Source: Gordoniibacillus chartarius (GTDB lineage: Bacteria; Bacillota; Bacilli; Paenibacillales; NBRC-103111). Taken from it: a stretch of 64,000 nucleotides of DNA. The translations under genes were made by a program, and so were the position numbers. The notes under the pieces are model-generated. The model saw only the letters and a list, made by a program, of their open reading frames with translations. It did no database searches and was not told where the DNA came from. The stretch lies in assembly GCF_042432825.1 (NCBI RefSeq), contig NZ_JBHLWN010000082.1:12950-76949 (forward strand), written 5' to 3'. Shown here in pieces: positions 33,977-43,327 of the stretch (positions within the stretch are counted from its first letter, which is position 1; each line of letters opens with the position of its first letter).

Positions 33977-34951
33977 TCACACCGTTACATGTTGGTCATC
34001 CTCCGGTTCGGAATAGGGCCGCGCGTGCTGTCCAAGCTTATCCGGATTAAACACCGCGTAGATCCTGTCGATCCGCCCGCTGCCCTCGTTCCAATCGACG
34101 GCTACTACCGCAAGCAGCTTGCCTTCCTTGTAAAACAACAGCTCTTCCCGGCCGCTGACCGGCCGGATGACAGCTTCGGCTGCGTCGAGCTTGCGTCCGG
34201 AAATGACGTCCAGCAGCGTCGTTACGCGCACCCTGCCCAAGATCGGCTTGACCGCCGCACGGACCTTTCCGCCCCCGTCGGTCACGAGCACGGCGTCCTC
34301 GCTCAGCATCGCCAGCATCGCGGTGACGTCTCTGCGCCGGAACGCTTCCACGAACCGCTCCAGCTCCTGCCGCCGCTGCCGCGGTACGGCCCCCTCCCGG
34401 TCCCCCGGGGGCTCCTGCTTCGACTGCATCCTCTCGCCTTCTGGCCGCAGCTTCTTCTTGGCGATGCTGTACAGCTTCCGTGCGTAAACGTCCGTCTTGC
34501 CGAGCATCCCCCCAATCTCCGCATAATCGAAACCGTAGGCTGTCCTCAGCACGAAGACCGCCCGCTCCGTCGGGGAGAGGCGGTCCAGGAGGACGAGGAA
34601 CGCATACGACATCGCTTCGTTATGCTCGGCTGCGGCAGCCGGCTCTTCGGCTTCACCGACAAGCGGCTCCGGCAGCCACTGCCCGAAATAATCCCGGCGG
34701 CGGCGGTTCGCGGACTTCAGCTCATTCAAACAGCGGTTCACCACCAGCTTACTCAGATACGCCTTCATGTTGGCGACCCGGTCGAGCCGCCCGGGCATTG
34801 ACTGTACGGCGGCGAAAGCCTCTTGAACGATGTCCTCCGCATCGGCGACCGTGCCGAGCATCCGATAAGCGATCGAGAACATCAGCGGCCGATACGCGAT
34901 GTACAGCTGCTCAGTTGCTGAGGCGGCATGATCACTTGCCGGCTGCTTCAT
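33977..34951 (-). CDS. ECF sigma factor, SigJ-type with SnoaL-like C-terminal domain (TIGR02957-like)
   Basis: 324 aa; GGGAGGAACG precedes the ATG at 34951. Sigma region 2 (YRPLMFSIAYRMLGTVADAEDIVQEAF), region 4 (LSPTERAVFVLRTAYGFDYAEIGGMLGKTDVYARKLY), then an extra NTF2/SnoaL-like domain (FVEAFRRRDVTAMLAMLSEDAVLVTDGGGK, with ending RIYAVFNPDKL). In SigJ-type factors this C-terminal domain regulates activity instead of an anti-sigma factor; none is seen here. It is transcribed in the same direction as the AhpD-like gene, 57 bases downstream, a pairing common for this family. Confidence 0.9.
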   Translation of the reverse strand: MKQPASDHAASATEQLYIAYRPLMFSIAYRMLGTVADAEDIVQEAFAAVQSMPGRLDRVANMKAYLSKLVVNRCLNELKSANRRRRDYFGQWLPEPLVGEAEEPAAAAEHNEAMSYAFLVLLDRLSPTERAVFVLRTAYGFDYAEIGGMLGKTDVYARKLYSIAKKKLRPEGERMQSKQEPPGDREGAVPRQRRQELERFVEAFRRRDVTAMLAMLSEDAVLVTDGGGKVRAAVKPILGRVRVTTLLDVISGRKLDAAEAVIRPVSGREELLFYKEGKLLAVVAVDWNEGSGRIDRIYAVFNPDKLGQHARPYSEPEDDQHVTV

Positions 34952-35008
34952 TTCGCGTTCCTCCCTGCAACAGATCTTTTAACTATCAGTTTACACCGAT
35001 CTGTCGGG

Positions 35009-35455
35009 TTAGAGGAAGCAGCCCGGGAACATTCCGGTCGCCACGCCAAGACGATTCCATCCGTTAATGGTGTTAATGGCAAGGATGAGGGCCGCGATTT
35101 CGCTCTCCTGGAACTGCGCCCGAACACGGGCGTACACCTCATCCGGCAGCCCCGCGTCGGAAAGCCGCGTCAAATACTCGGTCAGCTCCAGCGCCGCCTT
35201 CTCCCGTTCGGTATAGATCGGCACTTCCCGCCAGACGGACAGCAGCAAGATCCGGTCGAACTGCTCGCCCATCCCCTGCAGTTCCTTGGCATGCATGTCG
35301 ATGCAGAAGGCGCAGTTGTTGAGCTGCGACGCCCGGATTTTTACAAGCTCGTATAAGGTTTTGTCAAGACCCAGGCTTTGCACGGACGTCTCCAGCTGCA
35401 GCATGATCTCGAACACTTTCGGGTTGGCTTCGCGGTGGTTCATTCTAAGCTTCAT
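35009..35455 (-). CDS. Carboxymuconolactone decarboxylase / AhpD-like protein
   Basis: 148 aa from the ATG at 35455, behind GAGGAGG. All-helical AhpD-like fold with the active-site segment LVKIRASQLNNCAFCIDMHAKEL, where CAFC is the redox Cys-x-x-Cys and the following His completes the proton relay. These proteins reduce peroxide-detoxifying partners or are general thiol peroxidase-like enzymes. Directly upstream of the SigJ-type sigma gene on the same strand; the sigma factor probably controls this gene, as in homologous loci. The C-terminal NGWNRLGVATGMFPG is the usual end helix. Confidence 0.9.
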   Translation of the reverse strand: MKLRMNHREANPKVFEIMLQLETSVQSLGLDKTLYELVKIRASQLNNCAFCIDMHAKELQGMGEQFDRILLLSVWREVPIYTEREKAALELTEYLTRLSDAGLPDEVYARVRAQFQESEIAALILAINTINGWNRLGVATGMFPGCFL

Positions 35456-35553
35456 GGAATTTCCTCCTCGGTTGGGGTTAGTCAGTTCAATATCTAAGAC
35501 AACTGAGGGAGGAATTTTGTGAAAAGGAAAAGCCGCTGCATGAGCGGCTATTT

Positions 35554-36216
35554 TCAAGAACTAGGTTTTTGTCTCGTAAGCAGCAACAATATAAACGAAA
35601 TCACAATGATGGATCCCGTCCAAGCCCATGCCATCGCCGTATTGCCCGCATCCACCGCAACGAATATCGCTGTAGGAATCGTCTGCGTTTTCCCCGGGAT
35701 GTTTCCCGCTATCATTAACGTCGCCCCGAATTCGCCAAGGCCGCGGGCAAATCCGAGGATGTAGGCGGTAACTAGCGAACGAAACGTTAATGGAAGCGTA
35801 ATGTGTCTGAACACCTGCCATTCATTCGCACCGGTTGAACGCGCGGCTCCCTCTATATCCCTATCTACGGATGAAAATCCTGCCTTCATCGTTTGATAGA
35901 CGAGCGGAAAGGCGACCACGACCGATGCGATCACCGCGGCCCACCAGGTGAATATAATCGGTGCGGCAAAAAGCCACTCTATCCATTTCCCAAACGGGCT
36001 TCTCCGGCCCAAAATGACTAACAGGATAAAGCCAACCACAGTTGGCGGAAGAACTAGCGGCAGCATAAAGGCTGTTTCAAGAATCGTTTTGCCCGGGAAC
36101 GATTCTCGGGACATCCGCCAGGCGGCAGCCACACCGAGTATAACGACGATTAGGCTGGACAGAACGGAAACTTGCAGCGAAAGCTTGATCGGGCTCCAAA
36201 ATTCATGCCAATTCAT
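35554..36216 (-). CDS. modB: Molybdate ABC transporter permease ModB
   Basis: 220 aa, five to six membrane helices. The permease signature EWQVFRHITLPLTFRSLVTAYILGFARGLGEFGATLMIAGN carries the EAA-type loop (visible as GAAR-x-x-GA-N-EWQVF) that docks the ATPase, and the GEFGATLM motif common to ModB/CysT. Eleven bases separate it from modA. No modC ATPase gene follows; the next gene on this strand is the AhpD-like one. B. subtilis YvgL-YvgM has the same two-gene layout, so the ATPase is presumably supplied by another locus. Confidence 0.92.
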   Translation of the reverse strand: MNWHEFWSPIKLSLQVSVLSSLIVVILGVAAAWRMSRESFPGKTILETAFMLPLVLPPTVVGFILLVILGRRSPFGKWIEWLFAAPIIFTWWAAVIASVVVAFPLVYQTMKAGFSSVDRDIEGAARSTGANEWQVFRHITLPLTFRSLVTAYILGFARGLGEFGATLMIAGNIPGKTQTIPTAIFVAVDAGNTAMAWAWTGSIIVISFILLLLTRQKPSS

Positions 36217-36227
36217 AACGGCCTCAA

Positions 36228-37079
36228 CTAATTCAGGACGGAGAATCCGTATTTTACAAAAACGTCAAGCGCTTCTTTGGACTGCAAATAGGTGTAAAAG
36301 CCTTCGGCCTCTTGCTTATGCTTCGTTGCCTTTACGATTCCGATCGGGTATTCGACAGGTGTATACGCTTTAGGATCTACGGCGAATGCGACTTTTACTT
36401 TCCGCGAGGTTAATGCGTCTGTTTTGTAGACGAACCCGACGTCGGCATTTCCCGTTTCCACGTATTGAAGAACTTGTCTTACGTCTTTCCCTTGAACGAG
36501 CTTGGACTGAAGGGAATCCCAGAGCTTCATGCTGGTGAGCGCTTCTTTGGCATAGGCTCCCGCCGGTACGCTCTCCGGAATGCCGACCGCTATGTTCTTT
36601 ATTTCGGACTTGGACAAATCCGCAGCGTTTGCTATCGATGCTTTGCCGTCAGCGGAAACGACAGCCACCAATTCGTTGCTGAGCACATTTTTTTGTTGAG
36701 CTGCCTCGATGAGCTGCTTGTCCACGAGCGCTTTCATGTTTTTGGCCGCCGCGGAAAGGAACAAGTCGGCAGGGGCTCCCTGCTCGATCTGCTGCTGCAA
36801 GGCACCGGATGCGCCGAAGTTAAAGTTCAATTTGATATTCGGATTTTTCGTTTCGTAAGCCTTTTGAATGTCCTTAAGCGCATCGGTCATGCTAGCCGCA
36901 GCGGATACCGTTAGCTCTACGGTTGCAGTCGGTGTTGGGCGCGGTGCATTCGGACTTGGAGCTTGCGTACCGGCGTTTCCGGCCGTTGTCGAGCTTGGCG
37001 CCGTACCGCAGCCTGCTATCGCTAACGCCAAAGACAAAACAACCATTAAAATCGAACTATTCTTCACGTTCTTTATCAT
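36228..37079 (-). CDS. modA: Molybdate-binding lipoprotein ModA
   Basis: 283 aa. A lipoprotein signal with lipobox LAIAGC is followed by a Pro/Thr-rich linker and a type II periplasmic-binding domain: LTVSAAASMTDALKDIQKAY (oxyanion-binding Ser), NFGASGALQQQIEQGAPADLFLSA (second Ser and Ala-Asp-Leu-Phe motif), and AVGIPESVPAGAYAKEAL. Binds molybdate or tungstate outside the membrane and hands it to ModB. A strong SigA promoter lies upstream, next to the divergent regulator gene. Confidence 0.93.
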   Translation of the reverse strand: MIKNVKNSSILMVVLSLALAIAGCGTAPSSTTAGNAGTQAPSPNAPRPTPTATVELTVSAAASMTDALKDIQKAYETKNPNIKLNFNFGASGALQQQIEQGAPADLFLSAAAKNMKALVDKQLIEAAQQKNVLSNELVAVVSADGKASIANAADLSKSEIKNIAVGIPESVPAGAYAKEALTSMKLWDSLQSKLVQGKDVRQVLQYVETGNADVGFVYKTDALTSRKVKVAFAVDPKAYTPVEYPIGIVKATKHKQEAEGFYTYLQSKEALDVFVKYGFSVLN

Positions 37080-37123
37080 AAATCCCCCTAGAAAGTTATG
37101 TTTGATTATAATTAAACAAAACT

Positions 37124-37152
37124 ATTATACTTCCGTAGGAATAAACTGTAAA
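37124..37152 (-). promoter_or_regulatory. SigA promoter of modAB
   Basis: On the minus strand: TTTACA (37152-37147), a 17-bp spacer and TATAAT (37129-37124). It faces away from the regulator gene, which has a TATAAT at 37264-37269 but a weak -35; the regulator may bind in the AT-rich region between. Confidence 0.65.
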
Positions 37153-37318
37153 CCAATTCAACCTAAATATATCTAAACTTAGTTAAATCGAAAGTTATTC
37201 ATAGTTTAGCGGGCACCCCTGTCTCCCTGCAGCCGGTTTCGACTTCGTTTCGTTCGACTGTGTTATAATTAGTTTCAAAACCAAGCAGCTTTTTGCAGCA
37301 AAGCGGGAGGATCACGAT

Positions 37319-38272
37319 ATGTCCCATGACATGTCTTATACAACAGAGGAAATCGCCAAACTCTTGAAAATATCCAAGCTCACCGTCTACGATCTGATTA
37401 AAAAAGGGGAATTGCCTTCCTACCGGGTCGGCAAGCAGATGCGGGTGGATGCCGCAGATCTGGAGGCGTACAAACAACGCGCAAGAATGGTCGCGATTCC
37501 CGCAAACCCTCCTGTAGAAGCCCGTTCGCCCGTACATGCCCAACCACTGGCTTCCCTTAGTCCGAATCGCCCCATCGTGATAACCGGGCATGATATCGGC
37601 TTAGATATTTTGGCCAAGCACATGGAAAAAAGCATCCCCGGCATCCGGCCCTTACGTTCGTTTGTCGGCAGTCTCGACAGCTTAATATCCATGTACAAGG
37701 GCGAGTCCGACATCGTCAGCACCCACCTCCTGGATGGAGATACCGGAGAATACAACCTGCCTTATATTCGTAAGCTGCTTGTCGGAGCTTCCTATGTCGT
37801 CGTCAATCTGCTCACCAGAAGTGCAGGCTTGTACGTCAAGCAAGGAAATCCGCTCGGACTTAACCAATGGTCCGATCTAAGCCGTCCGGGACTGCGATTG
37901 GTGAATCGGGAGAGAGGCTCGGGCGCCAGAGTATTGCTGGACGAACAGCTTCGTCTTCACGGCATCAAGCCCGCGCAGCTTGCCGGATACGATCATGAAC
38001 AAACCAATCATCTCGGAGTGGCGATGAAAGTCGCGTCAGGCGAAGCCGATGTGGGCGTAGGGATCGAAAAAGCGGCGCACATTGTCGGGCAAATCGATTT
38101 CATCCCTTTGATCCGGGAGCGTTATGATTTGGTGATGCTGAAAACCCCGGCCAATCAAGCCTGGCTCCCTACCCTTTTGCAAATCCTGCAGTCCGAAGCC
38201 TTCAAGAAGGAGCTGCAGGCGATTCCGGGGTACGACTTATCCCGTACTGGGGACATCTTGTTCGAAGCTTGA
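37319..38272 (+). CDS. YvgK-type regulator: excisionase-like HTH plus ModA-like ligand-binding domain
   Basis: 317 aa; GGGAGG precedes the ATG. Residues 1-55 are a MerR/excisionase-like winged helix (YTTEEIAKLLKISKLTVYDLI, then ELPSYRVGKQMRVDAADLEAY). After a short linker a periplasmic-binding-like domain without a signal peptide follows (HDIGLDILAKHMEK, YKGESDIVSTHLLDGDTGEYNLPY, GSGARVLLDEQL, GEADVGVGIEKAA). This one-component design matches regulators next to modAB in Firmicutes (B. subtilis YvgK). It probably senses molybdate or a molybdopterin precursor and controls the divergent modAB; the direction of control is unknown. Confidence 0.87.
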   Translation: MSHDMSYTTEEIAKLLKISKLTVYDLIKKGELPSYRVGKQMRVDAADLEAYKQRARMVAIPANPPVEARSPVHAQPLASLSPNRPIVITGHDIGLDILAKHMEKSIPGIRPLRSFVGSLDSLISMYKGESDIVSTHLLDGDTGEYNLPYIRKLLVGASYVVVNLLTRSAGLYVKQGNPLGLNQWSDLSRPGLRLVNRERGSGARVLLDEQLRLHGIKPAQLAGYDHEQTNHLGVAMKVASGEADVGVGIEKAAHIVGQIDFIPLIRERYDLVMLKTPANQAWLPTLLQILQSEAFKKELQAIPGYDLSRTGDILFEA

Positions 38273-38290
38273 GCGATTCCCGGAACAACG

Positions 38291-38324
38291 AAACAAGCCC
38301 CTCATCATCATGAAGGGCTTGTTT
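38291..38324. terminator. Bidirectional terminator
   Basis: AAACAAGCCC (38291-38300) pairs perfectly with GGGCTTGTTT (38315-38324); A and T runs on both sides serve the two convergent genes. Confidence 0.85.
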
Positions 38325-38335
38325 CTCTCCATCTA

Positions 38336-41300
38336 TTAAGGCACTTTCACCACATACGGCACGGTAAACACTCGATCGTTGTGCTTGAACTGCGCCCATA
38401 TTTTGTACACGCCGCTCTTCGGGAACGTCGTCATGAACTTCGCTTCGGGTCCGGCCGACTTCTCATCCAGCGGGTGTACGTGCAAGTAGTTCTCCGTATC
38501 CTCGGTCAGGATAACCACGTGACCGACCGCGCCCAGGTAAGGCTGAAGGTTCGTAATCGGGGCCCCGGATTTTTCATCCTTTATGGCAAAATTCAACGTT
38601 ACTTCTTTCCCTGCAGCCAGCCCCTCGACCGAAAGCGCCACCTGCTTGCCGTCCGCAGCTTTCGTCAAGGCAGCGTCCGGCGTCACCGCTGCAGCCGGGG
38701 CGGCTTCGCCCTCCAGGCGCGTCCAGGCCATCTTGCTCATGGCGCTGCCTCCCGTCGGAACGATATCCGCGATCAGCTTATAATCGCCTCCCGCCGGGAA
38801 CTGCGTCGTGATCTCGAAGAGACCGCCGCCCTTGTATTCCGGATGGATGTGGTTAAAGAACGACAAGTCCTTGCTGACGATAATCAAATGCAGCTTCTGT
38901 TCGTGGCTCACCTCGAAATTTTCGATCGGCTTGCCGTCCCGCTCGAAGCGCACCTGAACAAGCGTGTCCTGCTTCGCATGCGCATGACCGTCGCCAATCG
39001 TCCATACCGCCTTGACATCCTCGGCTTTGATGGCCGTCCCCGCGCCGTGTCCGCCGCCCTCGGCATGCCCGTGCCCCGCAGCCGCTTCAGCAGCACCGCT
39101 GCTTGCCCCTGCAGGGGCTGCCGCCCCAGCACTTGCTCCGCTGCCGGAAGCCCCATGCCCGCCGGTGCCGGTGCCGGCGCCGCCGTGTCCACCCGCCGTG
39201 CTTGCCGGAGCCTCCGCCACAGGATTTTTGGTGTAATAATCTTTCGTGAAGCTGTACGTAGCAAGCACCGCCACCGCCAATATCAGCACATACAAAATTC
39301 GTTTCATCCAAAGCGCCCCTTTATTCGGATTGTAGTCCACCTTGATCCGCTGCAGGTCCAGCGCATTCAGCACGACCGACACCGAGCTCATCGCCATCGC
39401 CGCTCCGGCCACCCATGGAGCGAGGTAGCCCATCGCCGCAATCGGAATGCCGATCACGTTGTATCCGAGCGCCCAGACCAAATTTTCTTTGATGTTCCGC
39501 ATCGTCTTGCGGCTCATGAAGATCGCGTCGGGAATGCTGTTCAGATCGCCCCTCATCAGCGTAATATCCGCCGCCTCCATGGCAACGTCGGTACCGGTGC
39601 CGATCGCCATGCCGATATCCGCGGTCGCCAGCGCCGGCGCATCGTTGATGCCGTCCCCGACCATCGCCACTTTGCGGCCTTCCTGCTGCAGTTTCTTCAC
39701 CTCTGCGGCTTTCCCTTCCGGAAGCACCTCCGCCAGCACCCGGTCGATGCCGACCTGCGCCGCGATCGCCCGGGCCGTCCGCTCGTTGTCGCCGGTGATC
39801 ATGATGACCTCGAGCCCCATCTCTTTCATGCGGGCCACCGCCTGCCGCGACGTATCCTTGATCGTATCCGCCACGGCCACCATGCCGGCGTACGCCCCGT
39901 CGACCGCAACGAGCATCGCCGTCTTGCCCTCTTCTTCAAGCCTGCTCATCTCAGCCAGCGCTTCCGTCACCTGAACATCGTGCTTCGCCATCAGCTTCCG
40001 CGTGCCGACCAGCAGCTCGCGCCCTTGCACCGCAGCGCGGATGCCGTATCCCGGCACCGCTTCGAACGAATCCGCAGCCGGCACGGCGATGGACCGAGCC
40101 TGAACGCCGGCTACAATCGCTTCGGCGAGCGGGTGCTCGGAGTTTTTCTCCGCCGCGGCAACGAGCGCCAGAAGCTCGCGCTCCGTCAGGCCTCCCGCCG
40201 CAACCGTAACGTCGGTTAGCTCCGGCTTCCCTTTCGTTACGGTGCCGGTTTTGTCCAGAACGACGGTCGTGATGCGCTGCGTCGACTCCAGGTGTTCGCC
40301 GCCCTTGAACAGCACGCCAAGCTCCGCCGCACGGCCCGATCCGGCCATAATCGATGTCGGCGTCGCCAGTCCGAGCGCACACGGGCAGGCGATGACCAGC
40401 ACCGCGATCGTCTTCTCCAGCGCCCCTGCGAAATCGCCCGGCTCCACCCAGAAATACCACACCAGGAACGTAACGAGCGCAATCCCGACGACGATCGGCA
40501 CGAAGATGCCCGAGATCACATCGGCGATCCGCTGAATCGGCGCCTTCGACCCCTGCGCTTCCTCAACCACCTTAATGATTTGCGCCAGCGCCGTCTCCCG
40601 GCCGACCTTCGTCGCCCGAATGCGCAGCACGCCGTTCTTGTTCATCGTCGCGCCGATGACCGGGTCGCCCGGCTGCTTCCCGACCGGAATGCTCTCGCCG
40701 GTCAGCATCGACTCGTCTACGGACGAAGAGCCCTCCAGCACTTCGCCGTCAACCGGTATTTTCTCGCCCGGCTTCACGATGATCACGTCGCCCGTCACTA
40801 CAGCTTCCAGCGGAAGACTCAGCTCTTGGCCGTCCCTGACGACGAGCGCCGTCTTGGCCTGCAAATTCATCAGGGATTTGATCGCTTCGGAGGAGCGGCC
40901 CTTCGCCAGCGCCTCAAGCAGCTTGCCGAGCACGATCAGCGTGATCAGCACAGCGCTCGTTTCGTAGTACAGGGCCGGAGCGTGCATCGCTTCCGCATCC
41001 TGCGCCCAAACTAAGGTTTCGTACAAGCTGTAGAAGAAAGCCGCCGACGTGCCTAACGCCACGAGCACATCCATATTGGCGCTGCCGTTGCGAAGCGCCT
41101 TATAAGCCCCGACGTAAAACTGCCTGCCGATAATGAATTGCACCGGCGCGGCCAGCGCGAGCTGAAACCACGGATTCATGAACAATTCCGGCGACCAAAT
41201 CCATGAAGTAAAGGAGAAATGCCCGACCATCGCCCAGAGCAGCGGCAGAGAGAGAAGTGCGGATACGAGCAGCTTGAGCTGCTGCGCCCGAATCGCCTTC

Positions 41301-41773
41301 TTGCGGTGATCCCCCGCTTCCGGCCGAGCCTCCTCCTTCACAGCCGCCTTGTAGCCGAGCTGCTCCACCTTGCGGATCATGTCCTGGGGCGAAACTTCCG
41401 CCGGCGAGTACTCGACGCGGGCCGTCTCGAGCGCCAGGTTCACGTTCGCCTGCGCAACCCCCGGCAGCTTGCCGAGCCCTTTCTCGATCCGCGTCGCACA
41501 TGCCGCACAAGTCATCCCGGTTATCGTAAAATCGATTGTTTCCTTCACCGTGCCGTAGCCGAGCGCCTGAATCTTCTCCTCGATCGCCGGAAGAGTGACT
41601 TTGGCCGGATCATAGGTCACCGAAGCCTGCTCCAGGGCGAAATTGACCGTCGCTTCCGCGACGCCCTCCATGCGGCCCAGCCCCTTCTCGATCCGGTTCG
41701 CACAGGCTGCGCAAGTCATGCCGGTAATTTGCAGCGTCGTTTGGCTTGGTGCGGATGTAGATTGATTTTGCAT
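38336..41773 (-). CDS. copA: Copper-exporting P-type ATPase CopA with a C-terminal extracytoplasmic His-rich extension
   Basis: 1145 aa from the ATG at 41773 (GGAG 9 bases upstream); ordinary CopA is about 800. Two heavy-metal domains (GMTCAAC at 18-24 and 86-92), then the P1B ATPase core: TGESIP, the membrane metal site CPCALGLATP, DKTGTVTKG (phosphorylated Asp), SEHPLAEAI, and GDGINDAPAL. After the usual end (ALDLQRIKV) the frame runs on, without a stop, into an extra membrane helix starting MKRILYVLI (residue about 823), a Gly/Ala/His-rich linker and two beta-rich domains with NHIHPEY and YLHVHPL. AAAGGGG lies 8 bases before that internal ATG (39307), so the tail may also be made separately. 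Confidence 0.92.
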   Translation of the reverse strand: MQNQSTSAPSQTTLQITGMTCAACANRIEKGLGRMEGVAEATVNFALEQASVTYDPAKVTLPAIEEKIQALGYGTVKETIDFTITGMTCAACATRIEKGLGKLPGVAQANVNLALETARVEYSPAEVSPQDMIRKVEQLGYKAAVKEEARPEAGDHRKKAIRAQQLKLLVSALLSLPLLWAMVGHFSFTSWIWSPELFMNPWFQLALAAPVQFIIGRQFYVGAYKALRNGSANMDVLVALGTSAAFFYSLYETLVWAQDAEAMHAPALYYETSAVLITLIVLGKLLEALAKGRSSEAIKSLMNLQAKTALVVRDGQELSLPLEAVVTGDVIIVKPGEKIPVDGEVLEGSSSVDESMLTGESIPVGKQPGDPVIGATMNKNGVLRIRATKVGRETALAQIIKVVEEAQGSKAPIQRIADVISGIFVPIVVGIALVTFLVWYFWVEPGDFAGALEKTIAVLVIACPCALGLATPTSIMAGSGRAAELGVLFKGGEHLESTQRITTVVLDKTGTVTKGKPELTDVTVAAGGLTERELLALVAAAEKNSEHPLAEAIVAGVQARSIAVPAADSFEAVPGYGIRAAVQGRELLVGTRKLMAKHDVQVTEALAEMSRLEEEGKTAMLVAVDGAYAGMVAVADTIKDTSRQAVARMKEMGLEVIMITGDNERTARAIAAQVGIDRVLAEVLPEGKAAEVKKLQQEGRKVAMVGDGINDAPALATADIGMAIGTGTDVAMEAADITLMRGDLNSIPDAIFMSRKTMRNIKENLVWALGYNVIGIPIAAMGYLAPWVAGAAMAMSSVSVVLNALDLQRIKVDYNPNKGALWMKRILYVLILAVAVLATYSFTKDYYTKNPVAEAPASTAGGHGGAGTGTGGHGASGSGASAGAAAPAGASSGAAEAAAGHGHAEGGGHGAGTAIKAEDVKAVWTIGDGHAHAKQDTLVQVRFERDGKPIENFEVSHEQKLHLIIVSKDLSFFNHIHPEYKGGGLFEITTQFPAGGDYKLIADIVPTGGSAMSKMAWTRLEGEAAPAAAVTPDAALTKAADGKQVALSVEGLAAGKEVTLNFAIKDEKSGAPITNLQPYLGAVGHVVILTEDTENYLHVHPLDEKSAGPEAKFMTTFPKSGVYKIWAQFKHNDRVFTVPYVVKVP

Positions 41774-41790
41774 AGTTATCACTCCGTATA

Positions 41791-41854
41791 TACCCCATTG
41801 GGGTATCAGTATGTTCTGATTATCACTATAATATACCCCCCATACCTATGCCAA
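41791..41854 (-). promoter_or_regulatory. copA promoter with CsoR-like operator in the spacer and a second palindrome
   Basis: On the minus strand TTGGCA (41854-41849), 18 bases and TATAGT (41830-41825). The spacer holds TAGGTATGGGGGGTATAT, resembling the G-tract operator of CsoR copper repressors. Downstream in the leader, TACCCCATTGGGGTA (41791-41805) is a perfect palindrome around the central base and could be a second site. No csoR gene is in the window. Confidence 0.65.
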
Positions 41855-41871
41855 CATACAGGGGGCCCGTA

Positions 41872-43263
41872 TTATGCAGCCGGCGTCCGCTTCCGCAAGC
41901 CGATAAGCACCAGCGCCAGGCTAACGGCGGACACTGCTGCGCTTGCCGCGAACAGCACCGTAAACCCTTCGGCGAAAGCCGCCGCCAATACGCCTGCCAC
42001 CGTCGGTCCCATCGTCGAGCCGAGCGAGCGGAACAAGCTGACATAGCCGACCGCCGCGCCGGTCTCCTTCGGCTCCACCGTCTGCAGCATCAGCATGTTA
42101 AGCGGAGCGCCGGTAATGATCCCGATTCCGAAGCCAAGTACAACGAGCACCGGAATAAGAGCAGCCGCACTGGATACCAGGAATGCCAGGCACAGCGCCC
42201 CGATCGCACTGATCACGAAGCCGAGCTCCAGCACGCGTCTCGCGCTGATCCGGTCAACCAGCACGCCGCCCGCCAGCGACGCCGCCATCGAAGCCGCCGC
42301 CAGAGGAGCGACCATGTAGCCTGAACTGCCAGCCGCCAGTCCCAGTACCTTCTCGGTAAAATAAGGCATCATATTCGTCGCGGAAGCCATCACGAAGCCG
42401 GACGCCATGGAAGCCAGCAGCAAGATCAGCGAGTTCGCTCTCGTGAAGTACCTGACGTTCATGACCGGGTCTGCCGCTTTGCGCTCCACCAGCACTAACC
42501 CTGCGGCGAAGAGCAGCCCGATTGCGGCGACGGTTATATTTTTTGCGGTAATGCCGTACATGATCGAAATCAAAGCAGCCGTCAGCAGGGCGATTCCCGG
42601 CAGGTCGATCGGCTTCTTTACCGGAGCCTGCGCCTGGCGGTAAGTAGCGATGAGCGCGATGATCACGATGGAAATCGGTACGTTGACGAGGAAGATCCAC
42701 TGCCATGCCAGCTGCGAGATGAGCAAGCCGCCGATGATCGGGCCGAGAATCGTACCGACGCCGAACACCGTGCCGATCAGCCCCATCATGCGTCCTCTGC
42801 GCTCAGGCGGATATGAGACGGCGATTTGCGCAGCGGTAATGGGGAATATCCCCCCGGTACCGACAGCCTGCACCGCGCGGCCGGCCAGAAACCAGCCGAA
42901 GCTCGGCGCGAACGCCGCCAGCAGCGAACCAAGAGCGAACATCGAGATGCCGAACATGAACGTCCTTTTGCGTCCGAAGCGGTCCGACAGCTTGCCGAGA
43001 ATCGGAATGCTGACCGCGAACAGCAGTGTGTACATGGTGAAGCTCCATACCCCCCAAGTCGCATCGACGGCGTACGCCGCCATGATCGAGCTGAGCGCGG
43101 GCCCGACGATGCCGTGATCCAGCGCCCCCATGAAGATGCCGAGCAAGAACGTGAACGTCACCATCGGTTTGCTTAAGCCGGTCCGCACAGCGGGTTCCGG
43201 TATCGCGGGGCCTGCAGCCGTCTGCGTCAGGCCTGCCTTTGCTGTGTTCGAAGAAGTTGTCAT
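41872..43263 (-). CDS. MFS transporter, DHA2-like drug/metal exporter, probably copper-responsive
   Basis: 463 aa from the ATG at 43263, behind AAAGGAG. Major facilitator with about 14 hydrophobic helices: LLGIFMGALDHGIVGPALSSI (TM1), GKLSDRFGRKRTFMFG (motif A), LAGRAVQAVGTGGIFPI and GLIGTVFGVGTILGPIIGG (motif C of antiporters), and PLNMLMLQTVEPKETGAAVG late. DHA2 members export drugs or small metabolites by proton antiport. Its promoter shares the CsoR-like G-tract element with copA, 98 bases further down the same strand, so it may be induced by copper. Substrate unknown. Confidence 0.87.
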   Translation of the reverse strand: MTTSSNTAKAGLTQTAAGPAIPEPAVRTGLSKPMVTFTFLLGIFMGALDHGIVGPALSSIMAAYAVDATWGVWSFTMYTLLFAVSIPILGKLSDRFGRKRTFMFGISMFALGSLLAAFAPSFGWFLAGRAVQAVGTGGIFPITAAQIAVSYPPERRGRMMGLIGTVFGVGTILGPIIGGLLISQLAWQWIFLVNVPISIVIIALIATYRQAQAPVKKPIDLPGIALLTAALISIMYGITAKNITVAAIGLLFAAGLVLVERKAADPVMNVRYFTRANSLILLLASMASGFVMASATNMMPYFTEKVLGLAAGSSGYMVAPLAAASMAASLAGGVLVDRISARRVLELGFVISAIGALCLAFLVSSAAALIPVLVVLGFGIGIITGAPLNMLMLQTVEPKETGAAVGYVSLFRSLGSTMGPTVAGVLAAAFAEGFTVLFAASAAVSAVSLALVLIGLRKRTPAA

Positions 43264-43327
43264 TGTATGTACTCCTTTCGGAAATTGAGTTTTACGGTTG
43301 GCGAGAAGTTGCATCTTTCTTGGATTC

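Noticed and set aside
38381..40219. 612-codon plus-strand frame opposite copA
   Set aside because: Antisense shadow of the copper ATPase, Arg/His-rich, without a ribosome site.
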